Below, in pieces: positions 25,298-33,844 of a DNA stretch of 64,000 bases. The translations under genes were made by a program, and so were the position numbers. Origin of the DNA: Prochlorococcus sp. scB241_528N17 (lineage in GTDB: Bacteria > Cyanobacteriota > Cyanobacteriia > PCC-6307 > Cyanobiaceae); assembly GCA_000634735.1 (NCBI GenBank), contig JFLG01000077.1, positions 1 through 64,000 of the forward strand, given 5' to 3'. The notes below the pieces were generated by a model. It saw only the letters and a list, made by a program, of their open reading frames with translations, did no database searches and was not told where the DNA came from. Every line of letters begins with the position of its first letter. Positions within the stretch are counted from its first letter, which is position 1.

Positions 25298-25468
25298 ATG
25301 GCTGTACCAAAGAAGAAAAAATCTAAAAGCAAAAGGAACCAAAGGCACGCTGTTTGGAAAGGAAAAGCAGCAATAGCAGCTCAAAAAGCAATATCTTTAG
25401 GTAAATCAGTTTTAACTGGGAAAGCTCAAGGATTTGTTTATCCTATTGAAGAAGAAGAAGAAGAGTAG
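25298..25468 (+). CDS. rpmF: 50S ribosomal protein L32
   Basis: [20 protein letters not shown] starts a 56-residue protein ending in a run of glutamates (YPIEEEEEE). The N-terminal basic block and the KSVLTGKA segment match cyanobacterial and plastid L32. A longer ORF in another frame overlaps it and is not coding. It is divergent from the FtsH-like gene and converges on the ycf20 gene with 3 bp between the stops. Confidence 0.95.
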   Translation: MAVPKKKKSKSKRNQRHAVWKGKAAIAAQKAISLGKSVLTGKAQGFVYPIEEEEEE

Positions 25469-25471
25469 CTT

Positions 25472-25798
25472 TTATGATCCTAATTTAAATGCTTCAAGTA
25501 TAACGGCATAAATTGCACCAATTCTTAATTTATCAACTACGGTCCATAAATAATAAAATTTTGAGCTTGCGAGAGGTTTAATTCTTATAATGATTTCAAT
25601 GAAAACAATAATTATTGGGACCATAATTAACTCATTTTTACCTTCAGATATAAATTTTGTAAGAAAATTTGCGAACAAAAAATAACCTGTCAAAACAGAA
25701 ATTAGTCCAATAGATTTTGTCCTCCAAGTATCACTTAGAAAACCAAAAAATAAACTATTTAAATGGTAGGTGATTCTTGAAAAATTAGTTTTTTGCAT
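25472..25798 (-). CDS. Ycf20-like protein (DUF565 type)
   Basis: A 108-residue protein with three hydrophobic segments. The pattern GLISVLTGYFLFANFLTKF, then IVFIEIIIRI, resembles Ycf20/DUF565, a family of small cyanobacterial and plastid membrane proteins with a role linked to photoprotection in plants. The gene overlaps the preceding HAD gene by 14 bp. Confidence 0.75.
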   Translation of the reverse strand: MQKTNFSRITYHLNSLFFGFLSDTWRTKSIGLISVLTGYFLFANFLTKFISEGKNELIMVPIIIVFIEIIIRIKPLASSKFYYLWTVVDKLRIGAIYAVILEAFKLGS

Positions 25799-26549
25799 TA
25801 CTAAAAGAGACTAAGTAATCACTTAGAAAACTATAGTCAACATATGATTTTTTTAGTTTAGGGCCTTTAATTACATTTGCCACATTATTCTCATCACCAA
25901 GACTGTCTAAAATACAATCTAATTTAATATTTTCCTCAAGAACAATTGGGATATTTGAAGGGACAAAAATTGTAGGTAAGTTAGCTGCCAAGGAAGATTT
26001 CAATCCTGGATTGGAGTCTTCAAAAACAATTGAGTTGTTTTTGTTTATACCACTTAATTTGATTGCCTTTAAATATGGCAATGGATTTGGTTTCTTTAAT
26101 TCAACGTCTTCGCTTGAAATAATGAACTCAAAAGGGTTAAAGCCATTAAAAAGATAATCAACAAGTAGATTGACTTGAATTCTTGAACTTGAAGTAACAA
26201 TAAATTGTCTTACTTTTTTTCTATGTAATTCATTTATTAATCTAAAAACACCAGTTTTTAAACTAATGCAATTTTTTTTTATAATTTCTAAATAATGAAA
26301 CTGCTTTGTTTCATGAATTTTTAGAATTAAATCTTCTGAGAAATTATCATTATTAGATTTAGCGTAATAAGCTATTCTATTTTTGCCCCCATTTATTTTC
26401 AGAAGTTTTATATATGTATTAGTCTCCCAATTCCAATCAATACCAAGGTCATTAAAAGCATTATTAAAAGCAGGTAAATGGGCCTCTAATTCAGTATTTG
26501 CGATAGTACCATCTAAATCCCAATACACACCCTCAAGATAGCTCACCAA
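25785..26549 (-). CDS. HAD-superfamily phosphatase (CbbY/GpH-like)
   Basis: The catalytic motif DLDGTIANTE (motif I, with the nucleophile aspartate), a cap domain, the TSSSR segment (motif II) and EDSNPGLKSS (motif IV) identify a HAD phosphatase of the CbbY/phosphoglycolate group, 254 residues. Which sugar phosphate it uses is not decided by sequence. There is no ATG: the start is TTG 26549 or GTG 26546. It overlaps ycf20 by 14 bp and follows the psb30-like gene by 12 bp, so the three probably form a transcript. Confidence 0.85.
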   Translation of the reverse strand: MVSYLEGVYWDLDGTIANTELEAHLPAFNNAFNDLGIDWNWETNTYIKLLKINGGKNRIAYYAKSNNDNFSEDLILKIHETKQFHYLEIIKKNCISLKTGVFRLINELHRKKVRQFIVTSSSRIQVNLLVDYLFNGFNPFEFIISSEDVELKKPNPLPYLKAIKLSGINKNNSIVFEDSNPGLKSSLAANLPTIFVPSNIPIVLEENIKLDCILDSLGDENNVANVIKGPKLKKSYVDYSFLSDYLVSFSNAKN

Positions 26550-26561
26550 AAGGAATTTCTT

Positions 26562-26639
26562 TTATTTACGGTAAAATACAAGAGCAATTATTGCTGGTCC
26601 TGCTAACGCAACTACAGCCAAAGGAATAAGTGTTGCCAT
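26562..26639 (-). CDS. psb30: Photosystem II subunit Psb30 (Ycf12)-like
   Basis: Only 25 residues, starting MATLIPLAVVALAGPAII and ending in FYRK. One hydrophobic helix with LAGPAII and an Arg/Lys end fits the Psb30/Ycf12 family, a peripheral one-helix subunit of photosystem II. I am matching a short pattern from memory; another small photosystem subunit is possible. Confidence 0.6.
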   Translation of the reverse strand: MATLIPLAVVALAGPAIIALVFYRK

Positions 26640-26721
26640 GATTAATGAATATGTTTTGTGATACTATTTTTACAAATAAATGACGAAACTGTACTGATAC
26701 GTTACAAGATTGAATTAAATT

Positions 26722-27069
26722 ATGAAATCATGGACATGTATAGAAAATTGTGGAGCTTGTTGTAAATTCGATCTGAATGAAAGAAGCGATTTGGCTAACA
26801 AACTTAACAAAGAAGATATAGCTTTGATAAATTCAATGACGGCTAAAGACGGTTGGTGTAAAAATCTGGACAGAGAAAATAAAAAATGCTTAATTTATGA
26901 ATCCAGACCACATTTTTGCAGGGTAAGTGAATTTTCAACTTCATTTAAAGGATATTTGAAATCTGGTGATAAATTTTTAATAGATTGCTGCAAACAACAT
27001 ATTTCATCAAATTATGGATACCAAAGTAAAGAGATGAAAACTTTTAGAATTGCTGTGTCAGGAAAATGA
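26722..27069 (+). CDS. YkgJ-type cysteine-cluster protein
   Basis: A 115-residue protein with the CxxxCGACC start (ENCGACCKFDL), CKNLDRENKKCLIYESRPHFC in the middle and DCCKQH near the end. These cysteines are conserved in the YkgJ family, which binds zinc or an iron-sulfur cluster. Its role is not known. It overlaps the first GDT1-type gene by 4 bp (ATGA). Confidence 0.85.
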   Translation: MKSWTCIENCGACCKFDLNERSDLANKLNKEDIALINSMTAKDGWCKNLDRENKKCLIYESRPHFCRVSEFSTSFKGYLKSGDKFLIDCCKQHISSNYGYQSKEMKTFRIAVSGK

Positions 27070-27392
27070 ATAGTAAATTAGAAAAAAAAGAAAACAAGCT
27101 AGAAAAAAGTTTTTTTTCAATATTTATAACTACATTTACAACAATTTTTATTGCTGAACTTGGCGATAAAACTCAGATAGCCACATTAATGCTTTCTGCT
27201 GAATCGGGCAGACCAATAATAGTTTTTCTTGGAAGTTCTCTAGCATTAATAAGCTCTAGCATAGTAGGAGTTCTTATTGGTAAGTGGGTATCAAAAAAAA
27301 TATCTCCTAGCAAATTTGCTTTATCTACTGGTACTTTAATGATATTGATAAGTATATTTTTAGCTTATGAAACATTTAAAAATTATTTATAA
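27066..27392 (+). CDS. Half-size GDT1/UPF0016 transporter, first copy
   Basis: A 108-residue membrane protein with the family signature FIAELGDKTQIATL and then RPIIVFLGSSLAL. UPF0016 (GDT1/TMEM165, cyanobacterial Mnx) transports manganese or calcium, usually as one protein with two copies of E-x-G-D-K-T. Here the two halves are separate genes, so a heterodimer is expected. The stop TAA abuts the ATG of the second half, so both are probably made together. Confidence 0.85.
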   Translation: MNSKLEKKENKLEKSFFSIFITTFTTIFIAELGDKTQIATLMLSAESGRPIIVFLGSSLALISSSIVGVLIGKWVSKKISPSKFALSTGTLMILISIFLAYETFKNYL

Positions 27393-27704
27393 ATGGTTTT
27401 AAGTTTATTACTATCAACATTTCTAACAGTTTTCATAGCCGAATTAGGCGACAAAACTCAACTAGCTACTTTAACTATAAGTGGCACTTCAAATAAACCA
27501 TTAGCAGTTTTTCTAGGATCTTCTTCAGCACTTGTTTTTGCAAGTTTACTCGGAGCTTTAACAGGTGGTTCTATTTCAAGTTTTTTACCCGAAGTAGTTC
27601 TTAAGTCAATAGCTTCCATTACATTTTTCATCATTGGTATAAGGCTTTTTATCAACTCTTTCACCATCGAAAAAGAAGAAAAAGAAGAGAAAGAAAATAA
27701 TTAG
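27393..27704 (+). CDS. Half-size GDT1/UPF0016 transporter, second copy
   Basis: A 103-residue protein with the same signature (FIAELGDKTQLATLTIS) and a GSSSALVFASLLGA helix. It ends in a charged tail of Glu and Lys. It begins directly after the stop of the first half with no gap. In photosynthetic cells a manganese role is plausible because of photosystem II, but this is known only for related proteins. Confidence 0.85.
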   Translation: MVLSLLLSTFLTVFIAELGDKTQLATLTISGTSNKPLAVFLGSSSALVFASLLGALTGGSISSFLPEVVLKSIASITFFIIGIRLFINSFTIEKEEKEEKENN

Positions 27705-27776
27705 TTTTAAGCTTGGATAATAAGGTGTAATAATGAAGTGTATACCCCTAAATTAATTTATAATTTCATTTAGATC

Positions 27777-29999
27777 ATGTTCACATCATCTTCAATAATT
27801 GATAATCTTAATCAATCAGAAGGGTTAGAATATAAAAAATTATGCAAATTATTAAAAATAACAAAGAAATCTGATAAGGATAAATTAGATATTGCTTTAA
27901 CAGCTCTAGAAAAACTTGAAATAATTAATAAAAATGAAAATGATGAATATACTTGCATAAAGGATAATGATCATCTTGTCGCCAAAATAAGATGTAGTAG
28001 CAAAGGTTATTGCTTTGCTGTAAGAGGAAAAGACAAAGAAGATATCTACATTAAAGAAAATCTACTTAACTATGCATGGAATGGAGATAAAGTTTTAGTA
28101 AGGATAATAAAAGAGGGATATAGAAGAAGATCACCTGAAGGAATAGTTGATTGTATTCTTGAAAGATCAAATCAAATACTTCTTTCTAAAGTAGAAATAA
28201 TAAACGATGAAGTATATGCAATCCCAATAGACGATAGGATCCTTTCTAAAATTAAACTTCCGAAAGAGAATAAAAAATACACATTCAAACCAGACAATAA
28301 GAATATAGTAAAAGTTGAGATTGATAGATTTCCAATAGGTCAAGAAGAAGGACTAGGTCATGTGATACAAGAACTAAAACTTAACAATAATGAGGAATAT
28401 GATACAGACTTTGTTTTATCTAAAAGCAATATCGTTAATTCATATAATTTAAATCATATTGAATCAAAAAAAATAGAACAAAGCGAGAGAATAGACCTTA
28501 CAGATAAAAACTCTTATTTATTCAAAAGTTGGAATTCTAATAATTCTCCAATGCTCCCAATGATTCAGATAGATCAGGGAAAAAATAAAAGTACTAAATT
28601 ATGGATACATACAAATAACCTTGCAGAAAGAGTAGACTTAAATAGTAAAAAATCTCTAGAAATTTTATTTAAAGGATTTGAATCATTACCGTTATTAAAT
28701 GATTGGCAAAACTATCTTAGTGAAGCCATAAGAAATGATTCTGAATTTAAAGTTGGTGAAAAGAATGAAGCGATAAGCCTCTGTGTGCATTTAAATAGTG
28801 ATAATGAAATAATTGATTGGTCGTTCCATCTTACTTTAGTAAAATGCACTCTTAATGTTGGAAGTGATCATACTGAAGCGCTTCTATCTAGAAAAACTAA
28901 ATCAAGGATAACCTCTCGGGTATTAAAACCTATAAAAGAATATATCGACGATTTAGATAAAATACTTGAAATTTCATGTTCGTTCAGACAAAAACATCTC
29001 TTGGAGGGTAAGGTTGAAATTCCTGCACCACTTAATAAAATTGAGTCACTTGAAGAATTTTTTATTCATAATCCAGCTGAATATTCAAAAGGATATTTTG
29101 AATCATTAAATAAAGAAGATTGCCAAACTTACCTTTCACCAATACTATATGAAGCTAATTTAATATGGTTCAAACATTCAAATCAATATGGCTTAAAAAG
29201 CGCAGGACATCTCTCAAATGAAATAGATTATGTTAATGCAAATGAAATCATCAAATATTCAGAATTTATTGATAATGATATAGAGCTTAATGAAGATGGC
29301 AATTTGACATTTAGTCAAGTAATTAAATTATGTGGCGATGATAATAAAAAAAGAATCTTACATAAACTTCTAATTAATGAATTTAAGGACAATGAAATAA
29401 GGTTGATATCTAAAGATCCTAATAATGATGAATCAGAAAAATTATTTATTTCTCCATGGACAATTCCTGGATTTGACTTTACTAATCTTATTAACCAGTA
29501 CTGTATTTTTAATATGATAGTAAATGGTAAGAAATCAAAGAAAAATAATATTGATGCAATCAATATATCGGAAAGTAATTCATTAGAACTAGTAAATTGG
29601 AATATATTTAATTCATCAATTTCAAAAAATCTAGAAATATTATTTAACAAGTATGTGATAGATAAACTTAATGAATTCAAGTACAAAGTTAACCAATATA
29701 AATCTAATATGATAAATATAAAAAAAGTAAGAAAAGCAGAAAAATTACTAGGTAATATTTATAGTGGGTTTATTTTATCAGTACAAACATATGGTTTCTT
29801 TGTTGAGATATCAGAACTAAATGTAGAGGGTTTAGTGCACGTAAGCACTCTTAATAATGATTGGTATGAATACAGGTCAAGGCAAAATCTATTGATTGGA
29901 AGAAAATCTAAAAAATCATATAAAGTTGGAGATGCAATAGAAGTAAAAATAATAAAAGTCGATATTCTTAAATATCAAATTGATTTAGAATTAACATAA
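27777..29999 (+). CDS. zam: Zam-like RNase R homologue with degenerate catalytic site
   Basis: The 740 residues follow RNase R order: a helical N-terminal region, two cold-shock-like domains (about 65-185), an RNB-like region (about 236-590) and a C-terminal S1 domain (about 660-740, NIYSGFILSVQTYGFFVEI). Where active enzymes have D-x5-D-x-D-D, this protein reads SWNSNNSPMLPMIQI (251-265) and lacks all the catalytic aspartates. It resembles cyanobacterial Zam, named for an acetazolamide-resistance phenotype. It probably binds RNA without cutting it, or uses an altered site. It follows the GDT1 pair by 72 bp and may share regulation with the next genes. Confidence 0.85.
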   Translation: MFTSSSIIDNLNQSEGLEYKKLCKLLKITKKSDKDKLDIALTALEKLEIINKNENDEYTCIKDNDHLVAKIRCSSKGYCFAVRGKDKEDIYIKENLLNYAWNGDKVLVRIIKEGYRRRSPEGIVDCILERSNQILLSKVEIINDEVYAIPIDDRILSKIKLPKENKKYTFKPDNKNIVKVEIDRFPIGQEEGLGHVIQELKLNNNEEYDTDFVLSKSNIVNSYNLNHIESKKIEQSERIDLTDKNSYLFKSWNSNNSPMLPMIQIDQGKNKSTKLWIHTNNLAERVDLNSKKSLEILFKGFESLPLLNDWQNYLSEAIRNDSEFKVGEKNEAISLCVHLNSDNEIIDWSFHLTLVKCTLNVGSDHTEALLSRKTKSRITSRVLKPIKEYIDDLDKILEISCSFRQKHLLEGKVEIPAPLNKIESLEEFFIHNPAEYSKGYFESLNKEDCQTYLSPILYEANLIWFKHSNQYGLKSAGHLSNEIDYVNANEIIKYSEFIDNDIELNEDGNLTFSQVIKLCGDDNKKRILHKLLINEFKDNEIRLISKDPNNDESEKLFISPWTIPGFDFTNLINQYCIFNMIVNGKKSKKNNIDAINISESNSLELVNWNIFNSSISKNLEILFNKYVIDKLNEFKYKVNQYKSNMINIKKVRKAEKLLGNIYSGFILSVQTYGFFVEISELNVEGLVHVSTLNNDWYEYRSRQNLLIGRKSKKSYKVGDAIEVKIIKVDILKYQIDLELT

Positions 30000-30065
30000 A
30001 TAAATTTTTACAAAATATATTATGGAAATATTAACCAAAAAAATTTAAGATAACTTTTTATTATT

Positions 30066-30509
30066 ATGTTTAAGAAAAAATATTTACTTTTAACTCTATT
30101 TATAATAATAATTTTTCAAATTTTATTATATACAAATAATAATCAGAAGACTTCATTTAGATACTTTAAATGGACCCTCCAAGAAGTAAGTATAGGTAAG
30201 TTAATCAGTATTTCGTTTTTTTCAGGTTTATTTGTAAGCACTTTAATAAATACAACAATAACTAGTACTAGTTTCAGAAAAACAACTTTAAAAAATGTGG
30301 AAGATGATTTTGTATCTATCAATAATGAGGAAGAAATGGAACCAAACGTTGAGATGCCGCCACAAAGGGATATTAGAGAAACTCAACCAACAATTTCTGT
30401 TAATTACAGAGTAGTCAAAAATATGAATGATAATAATTTTAAAAAAGATCAAAGTTATTCAAATCAAGATATTAAAGATGACTGGGATAATGCTGATAAT
30501 GATTGGTAG
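30066..30509 (+). CDS. Two-helix membrane protein, LapA-like (DUF1049)
   Basis: A 147-residue protein with two hydrophobic segments, about 9-26 and 44-62, separated by a short polar loop (YTNNNQKTSFRYFKWT). This layout resembles LapA (DUF1049), but the motif is weak. The long acidic C-terminal tail is Asn/Asp-rich and disordered-looking. It lies between zam and a DUF2996 gene, with 59 bp between it and the latter. Confidence 0.6.
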   Translation: MFKKKYLLLTLFIIIIFQILLYTNNNQKTSFRYFKWTLQEVSIGKLISISFFSGLFVSTLINTTITSTSFRKTTLKNVEDDFVSINNEEEMEPNVEMPPQRDIRETQPTISVNYRVVKNMNDNNFKKDQSYSNQDIKDDWDNADNDW

Positions 30510-30568
30510 AAAAATAAATTAATTAAAAAATGTTTTTTTAATTTATAATGAAATAAATAGTATTTTTT

Positions 30569-31135
30569 ATGGAAGAAAATTTAGACAAAAATAATGAAGT
30601 AAATAAAGAAATGTCTGACAACACTACTAAATCAATCTCAGAGGAAATAAAAGAACTTAAATCAGAAAAAGTTATCAATATGGATTTAAATAATGGTGAT
30701 TCTGCTACTAAAGTTGTTATGAAAAATGAAATTAATAATCCCGAAAAACCTATAACAAAACCAAAAAAAGAACTCCCAGTAGAGAAAAAGCCTTTCCAAG
30801 AATTTATTAACATGCACCTAATTCCTTCACTTACTGAGGAAATTAATCAAAGAGGATTAGAAATAAACAATATTAACCTCACTAACACAAATAGACCTAT
30901 TGCTGGAGATAAATGCTGGGTAATAAATTGTGAAATTAAAAATACATGTAACTTTTGGTTATCCTTTGAGAAGGATGACATTAGTTCATTAAAAAGTATT
31001 TCTTTATCAAAACCTAATCAGCAACCGAGTATTATTGAATCCTTTCTTATTGACGAAAAAAGAATTACCCTAAAATTAATAATTTCAAGAGTACTTCAAA
31101 GATTGAATGGGCAAAAGTTAATAGGAGTTAATTAG
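30569..31135 (+). CDS. DUF2996 family protein
   Basis: The C-terminal 110 residues (FQEFINMHLIPSLTEEI, WVINCEIKN, NFWLSFEKDDI) match DUF2996, a cyanobacterial and plastid family; a plastid member has been linked to thylakoid biogenesis. The N-terminal 75 residues are charged and low-complexity. It is 80 bp upstream of acsF on the same strand. Confidence 0.85.
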   Translation: MEENLDKNNEVNKEMSDNTTKSISEEIKELKSEKVINMDLNNGDSATKVVMKNEINNPEKPITKPKKELPVEKKPFQEFINMHLIPSLTEEINQRGLEINNINLTNTNRPIAGDKCWVINCEIKNTCNFWLSFEKDDISSLKSISLSKPNQQPSIIESFLIDEKRITLKLIISRVLQRLNGQKLIGVN

Positions 31136-31215
31136 AAAAACAATAACACCAAGTTAACTTTTCCCTCGAAAATACAAATCATAGTAAATAATAGTATTAA
31201 TAAACCGAATAAAAA

Positions 31216-32388
31216 ATGGCTCAATCAACTGTTGAATCAAAAAATAAAAAAGATATTAATAATGGAAAGATACCAGCAAAAGAAACAATTTTGTCCCCAA
31301 GATTCTATACAACAGATTTTGAGGCTATGGAAAATATGGATTTATCAATAAACGAGGAGGAATTGGAGGCTATTTGTGAGGAATTTAGGAAAGATTACAA
31401 TAGACATCATTTTGTAAGAAATAGTGAATTTGAAGGCGCTGCAGAAAAATTAGATCCTGAGACAAGAGAGCTTTTTGTTGATTTTCTCGAGGGAAGTTGT
31501 ACATCAGAATTTTCAGGTTTTTTACTTTATAAGGAACTTAGTAAGAGAATTAAAGTCAAAAACCCTCTACTTGCTGAATGTTTTGCTCATATGGCCAGAG
31601 ATGAAGCAAGACATGCAGGTTTTTTAAATAAATCAATGAGTGACTTTGGACTTCAGTTAGATTTAGGTTTTTTAACAGCCAATAAAGATTACACTTATTT
31701 CCCTCCAAGAAGTATTTTTTACGCTACCTATTTATCCGAAAAAATAGGTTATTGGAGATACATAGCAATTTATAGACATCTCGAAAAGAACCCTGATAGC
31801 AAAATTTTTCCACTATTTAATTACTTTGAAAATTGGTGTCAAGATGAAAATAGACATGGGGATTTCTTTGACGCGTTAATGAAAGCACAACCACGTACTG
31901 TTAAATCTTTAAGCCAAAAAATTACCATTGGCGGCTCTACTTTTACACACCCATTATTTGACTACTTCCATAGGTTTAGATATTTTTTGAATAATCTTCC
32001 ATTAACATCCAAGTTATGGTCTAGGTTCTTTCTATTAGCTGTATTTGCAACTATGTATGCAAGGGATTTGGGAATTAAAAAAGATTTCTACAGTTCTTTA
32101 GGTTTAGATGCCAGAGATTACGACCAGTTTGTTATTAATAAAACAAATGAAACTGCAGCTAGAGTTTTCCCTGTAGTAATGGACGTTTATGATAAATCTT
32201 TCTATGGAAGATTAGATAAAATAGTAGAGAATAATAAGGTTCTTTCCGATATTGCAAACAGTGATGGAAATAAAGTATCTAAAACTTTTAAAAAATTACC
32301 TAAATATTTATCAAACGGTTACCAGTTATTAAGACTATACTTATTGAAACCTCTTGATAGCAAAGATTTCCAACCTTCGATTAGATAA
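31216..32388 (+). CDS. acsF: Magnesium-protoporphyrin IX monomethyl ester cyclase (aerobic, di-iron)
   Basis: AcsF makes the isocyclic ring of chlorophyll using oxygen. The 390 residues carry the two di-iron ExxH pairs: [13 protein letters not shown] (ligand glutamate), ARDEARHAG (E-x-x-H) and [13 protein letters not shown] (second E-x-x-H). Length and order are normal. Together with chlH it anchors the window's chlorophyll pathway. Confidence 0.97.
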   Translation: MAQSTVESKNKKDINNGKIPAKETILSPRFYTTDFEAMENMDLSINEEELEAICEEFRKDYNRHHFVRNSEFEGAAEKLDPETRELFVDFLEGSCTSEFSGFLLYKELSKRIKVKNPLLAECFAHMARDEARHAGFLNKSMSDFGLQLDLGFLTANKDYTYFPPRSIFYATYLSEKIGYWRYIAIYRHLEKNPDSKIFPLFNYFENWCQDENRHGDFFDALMKAQPRTVKSLSQKITIGGSTFTHPLFDYFHRFRYFLNNLPLTSKLWSRFFLLAVFATMYARDLGIKKDFYSSLGLDARDYDQFVINKTNETAARVFPVVMDVYDKSFYGRLDKIVENNKVLSDIANSDGNKVSKTFKKLPKYLSNGYQLLRLYLLKPLDSKDFQPSIR

Positions 32389-32419
32389 TCTTTAATACAG
32401 AGAAGATTTATAGACTCAT

Positions 32420-33841
32420 ATGCTTTCGTCACAAATCAAATCAAATGAAATCGTTTTTGGTAGTTGCAATAAAGATTTTTTAGAAGAAATTATTTTCTAC
32501 GGCATTGGACTTGGTGCTGATTTTGTAGAAATATTTATAGAGAATACTGACAACTCAAGCGTGTTAGCAGAAGAAGATTTTATTACAAGTGTAAGTCCAT
32601 CATTTGGAAGGGGTGCTGGCATTAGAATCTTCAAGGGAAAAAAGGATGGATTCGTAAGTACAAATGATTTAACAAAGCATGGCTTGATGAGATCGGTATC
32701 TCAAGCTATTGAGATGTTAGACATAACAGACAACAAAAGAGAAGTATTTAACGGTTTAAACGAACATAGGGACTATAGTTTATCCAAGAAAAAATGGATT
32801 AATGAAGTCCCATCTATTCATGAGATAAGTGAAAAACTACTAGTTAGCACAAAGTCTTTAAAAAAAAATAATAAAATAATAACTAGAAAAGGAAGTTATT
32901 CAAGAAATCTTCAAGAAGTGATTATAGCCTCCAGTGACGGAACCTATGTCTCTGATATTAGACTGCATCAAACAGTTGGACTCAACGTAATTGCGAGTGA
33001 TGCCCAATATAGATCTAGTGGAAGTAGAAGATTTGGATCATCAGGAATGCCTAATGAATTCAGATTATGGGATCACGAAAAATCAGCTAATGATGTGTTT
33101 GAAAGTTCAATGAACATGTTGTATGCAGATTATGTTGATGCAGGACAAATGCCTGTTGTACTAGCTAATAAATTTGGTGGCGTTATATTCCATGAAGCCT
33201 GTGGTCATTTACTTGAAACCACTCAAATAGAGAGAGGAACAACACCATTTGAGAATAAATTGAATGAAAAAATTGCACATGAATCTGTAACTGCAATAGA
33301 TGAAGGGATATCAGAAGGATCCTTCGGTTCATTATCAGTAGATGATGAAGGTATGGAACCCGAAAAATCAGTTCTTATAGAAGATGGAATTTTAAAAAAA
33401 TTCATATCCGACAGGGCAGGTGAATTAAGAACTGGCCATAAAAGAACAGGAAGTGGAAGAAGACAAAATTATTCTTTTGCCGCAGCTTCAAGAATGAGAA
33501 ATACATATATAGCTAAAGGTGAACACTCGAAAGAGGATTTAATCAATAGTATTAGTGAAGGACTTTACTGCAAATCAATGGGTGGTGGCAGTGTAGGTGC
33601 TACAGGACAATTTAATTTTGCGGTAGAAGAAGGATATCTTATTAAAAATGGGAAATTAACTAGTCCAGTAAAGGGAGCAACATTGATCGGTGAGGCTAAA
33701 GAAGTTATGCCAAAAATATCAATGTGCGGAAATGATCTCGAACTAGCCCCTGGATTCTGTGGATCCATTAGTGGAAGTGTCAACGTAACTGTTGGCCAAC
33801 CTCATATTAAGGTTGATTCAATCACTGTTGGCGGAAGATAG
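32420..33841 (+). CDS. tldD: TldD, metalloprotease subunit
   Basis: TldD and TldE (PmbA) form a zinc metalloprotease that degrades or matures peptides. The motif HEACGH (H258, E259, H263) in GVIFHEACGHLLE gives the HExxxH zinc site that only TldD carries. The conserved SDRAGELRTGHKRTGSGRR region precedes the C-terminal GFCGS segment. It lies 3 bp before tldE. Confidence 0.95.
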   Translation: MLSSQIKSNEIVFGSCNKDFLEEIIFYGIGLGADFVEIFIENTDNSSVLAEEDFITSVSPSFGRGAGIRIFKGKKDGFVSTNDLTKHGLMRSVSQAIEMLDITDNKREVFNGLNEHRDYSLSKKKWINEVPSIHEISEKLLVSTKSLKKNNKIITRKGSYSRNLQEVIIASSDGTYVSDIRLHQTVGLNVIASDAQYRSSGSRRFGSSGMPNEFRLWDHEKSANDVFESSMNMLYADYVDAGQMPVVLANKFGGVIFHEACGHLLETTQIERGTTPFENKLNEKIAHESVTAIDEGISEGSFGSLSVDDEGMEPEKSVLIEDGILKKFISDRAGELRTGHKRTGSGRRQNYSFAAASRMRNTYIAKGEHSKEDLINSISEGLYCKSMGGGSVGATGQFNFAVEEGYLIKNGKLTSPVKGATLIGEAKEVMPKISMCGNDLELAPGFCGSISGSVNVTVGQPHIKVDSITVGGR

Positions 33842-33844
33842 GAA

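Noticed and set aside
25179..25376. Rightward ORF of 65 codons overlapping the L32 region
   Set aside because: It is out of frame with rpmF (25298-25468), whose sequence is a clear L32. The ORF continues only because of low-complexity A-rich sequence.
25166..25384. Leftward ORF of 72 codons opposite rpmF
   Set aside because: It is the antisense of rpmF and its stop lies at the FtsH-like start. The hydrophobic translation comes from the lysine-rich codons of L32 read backwards.
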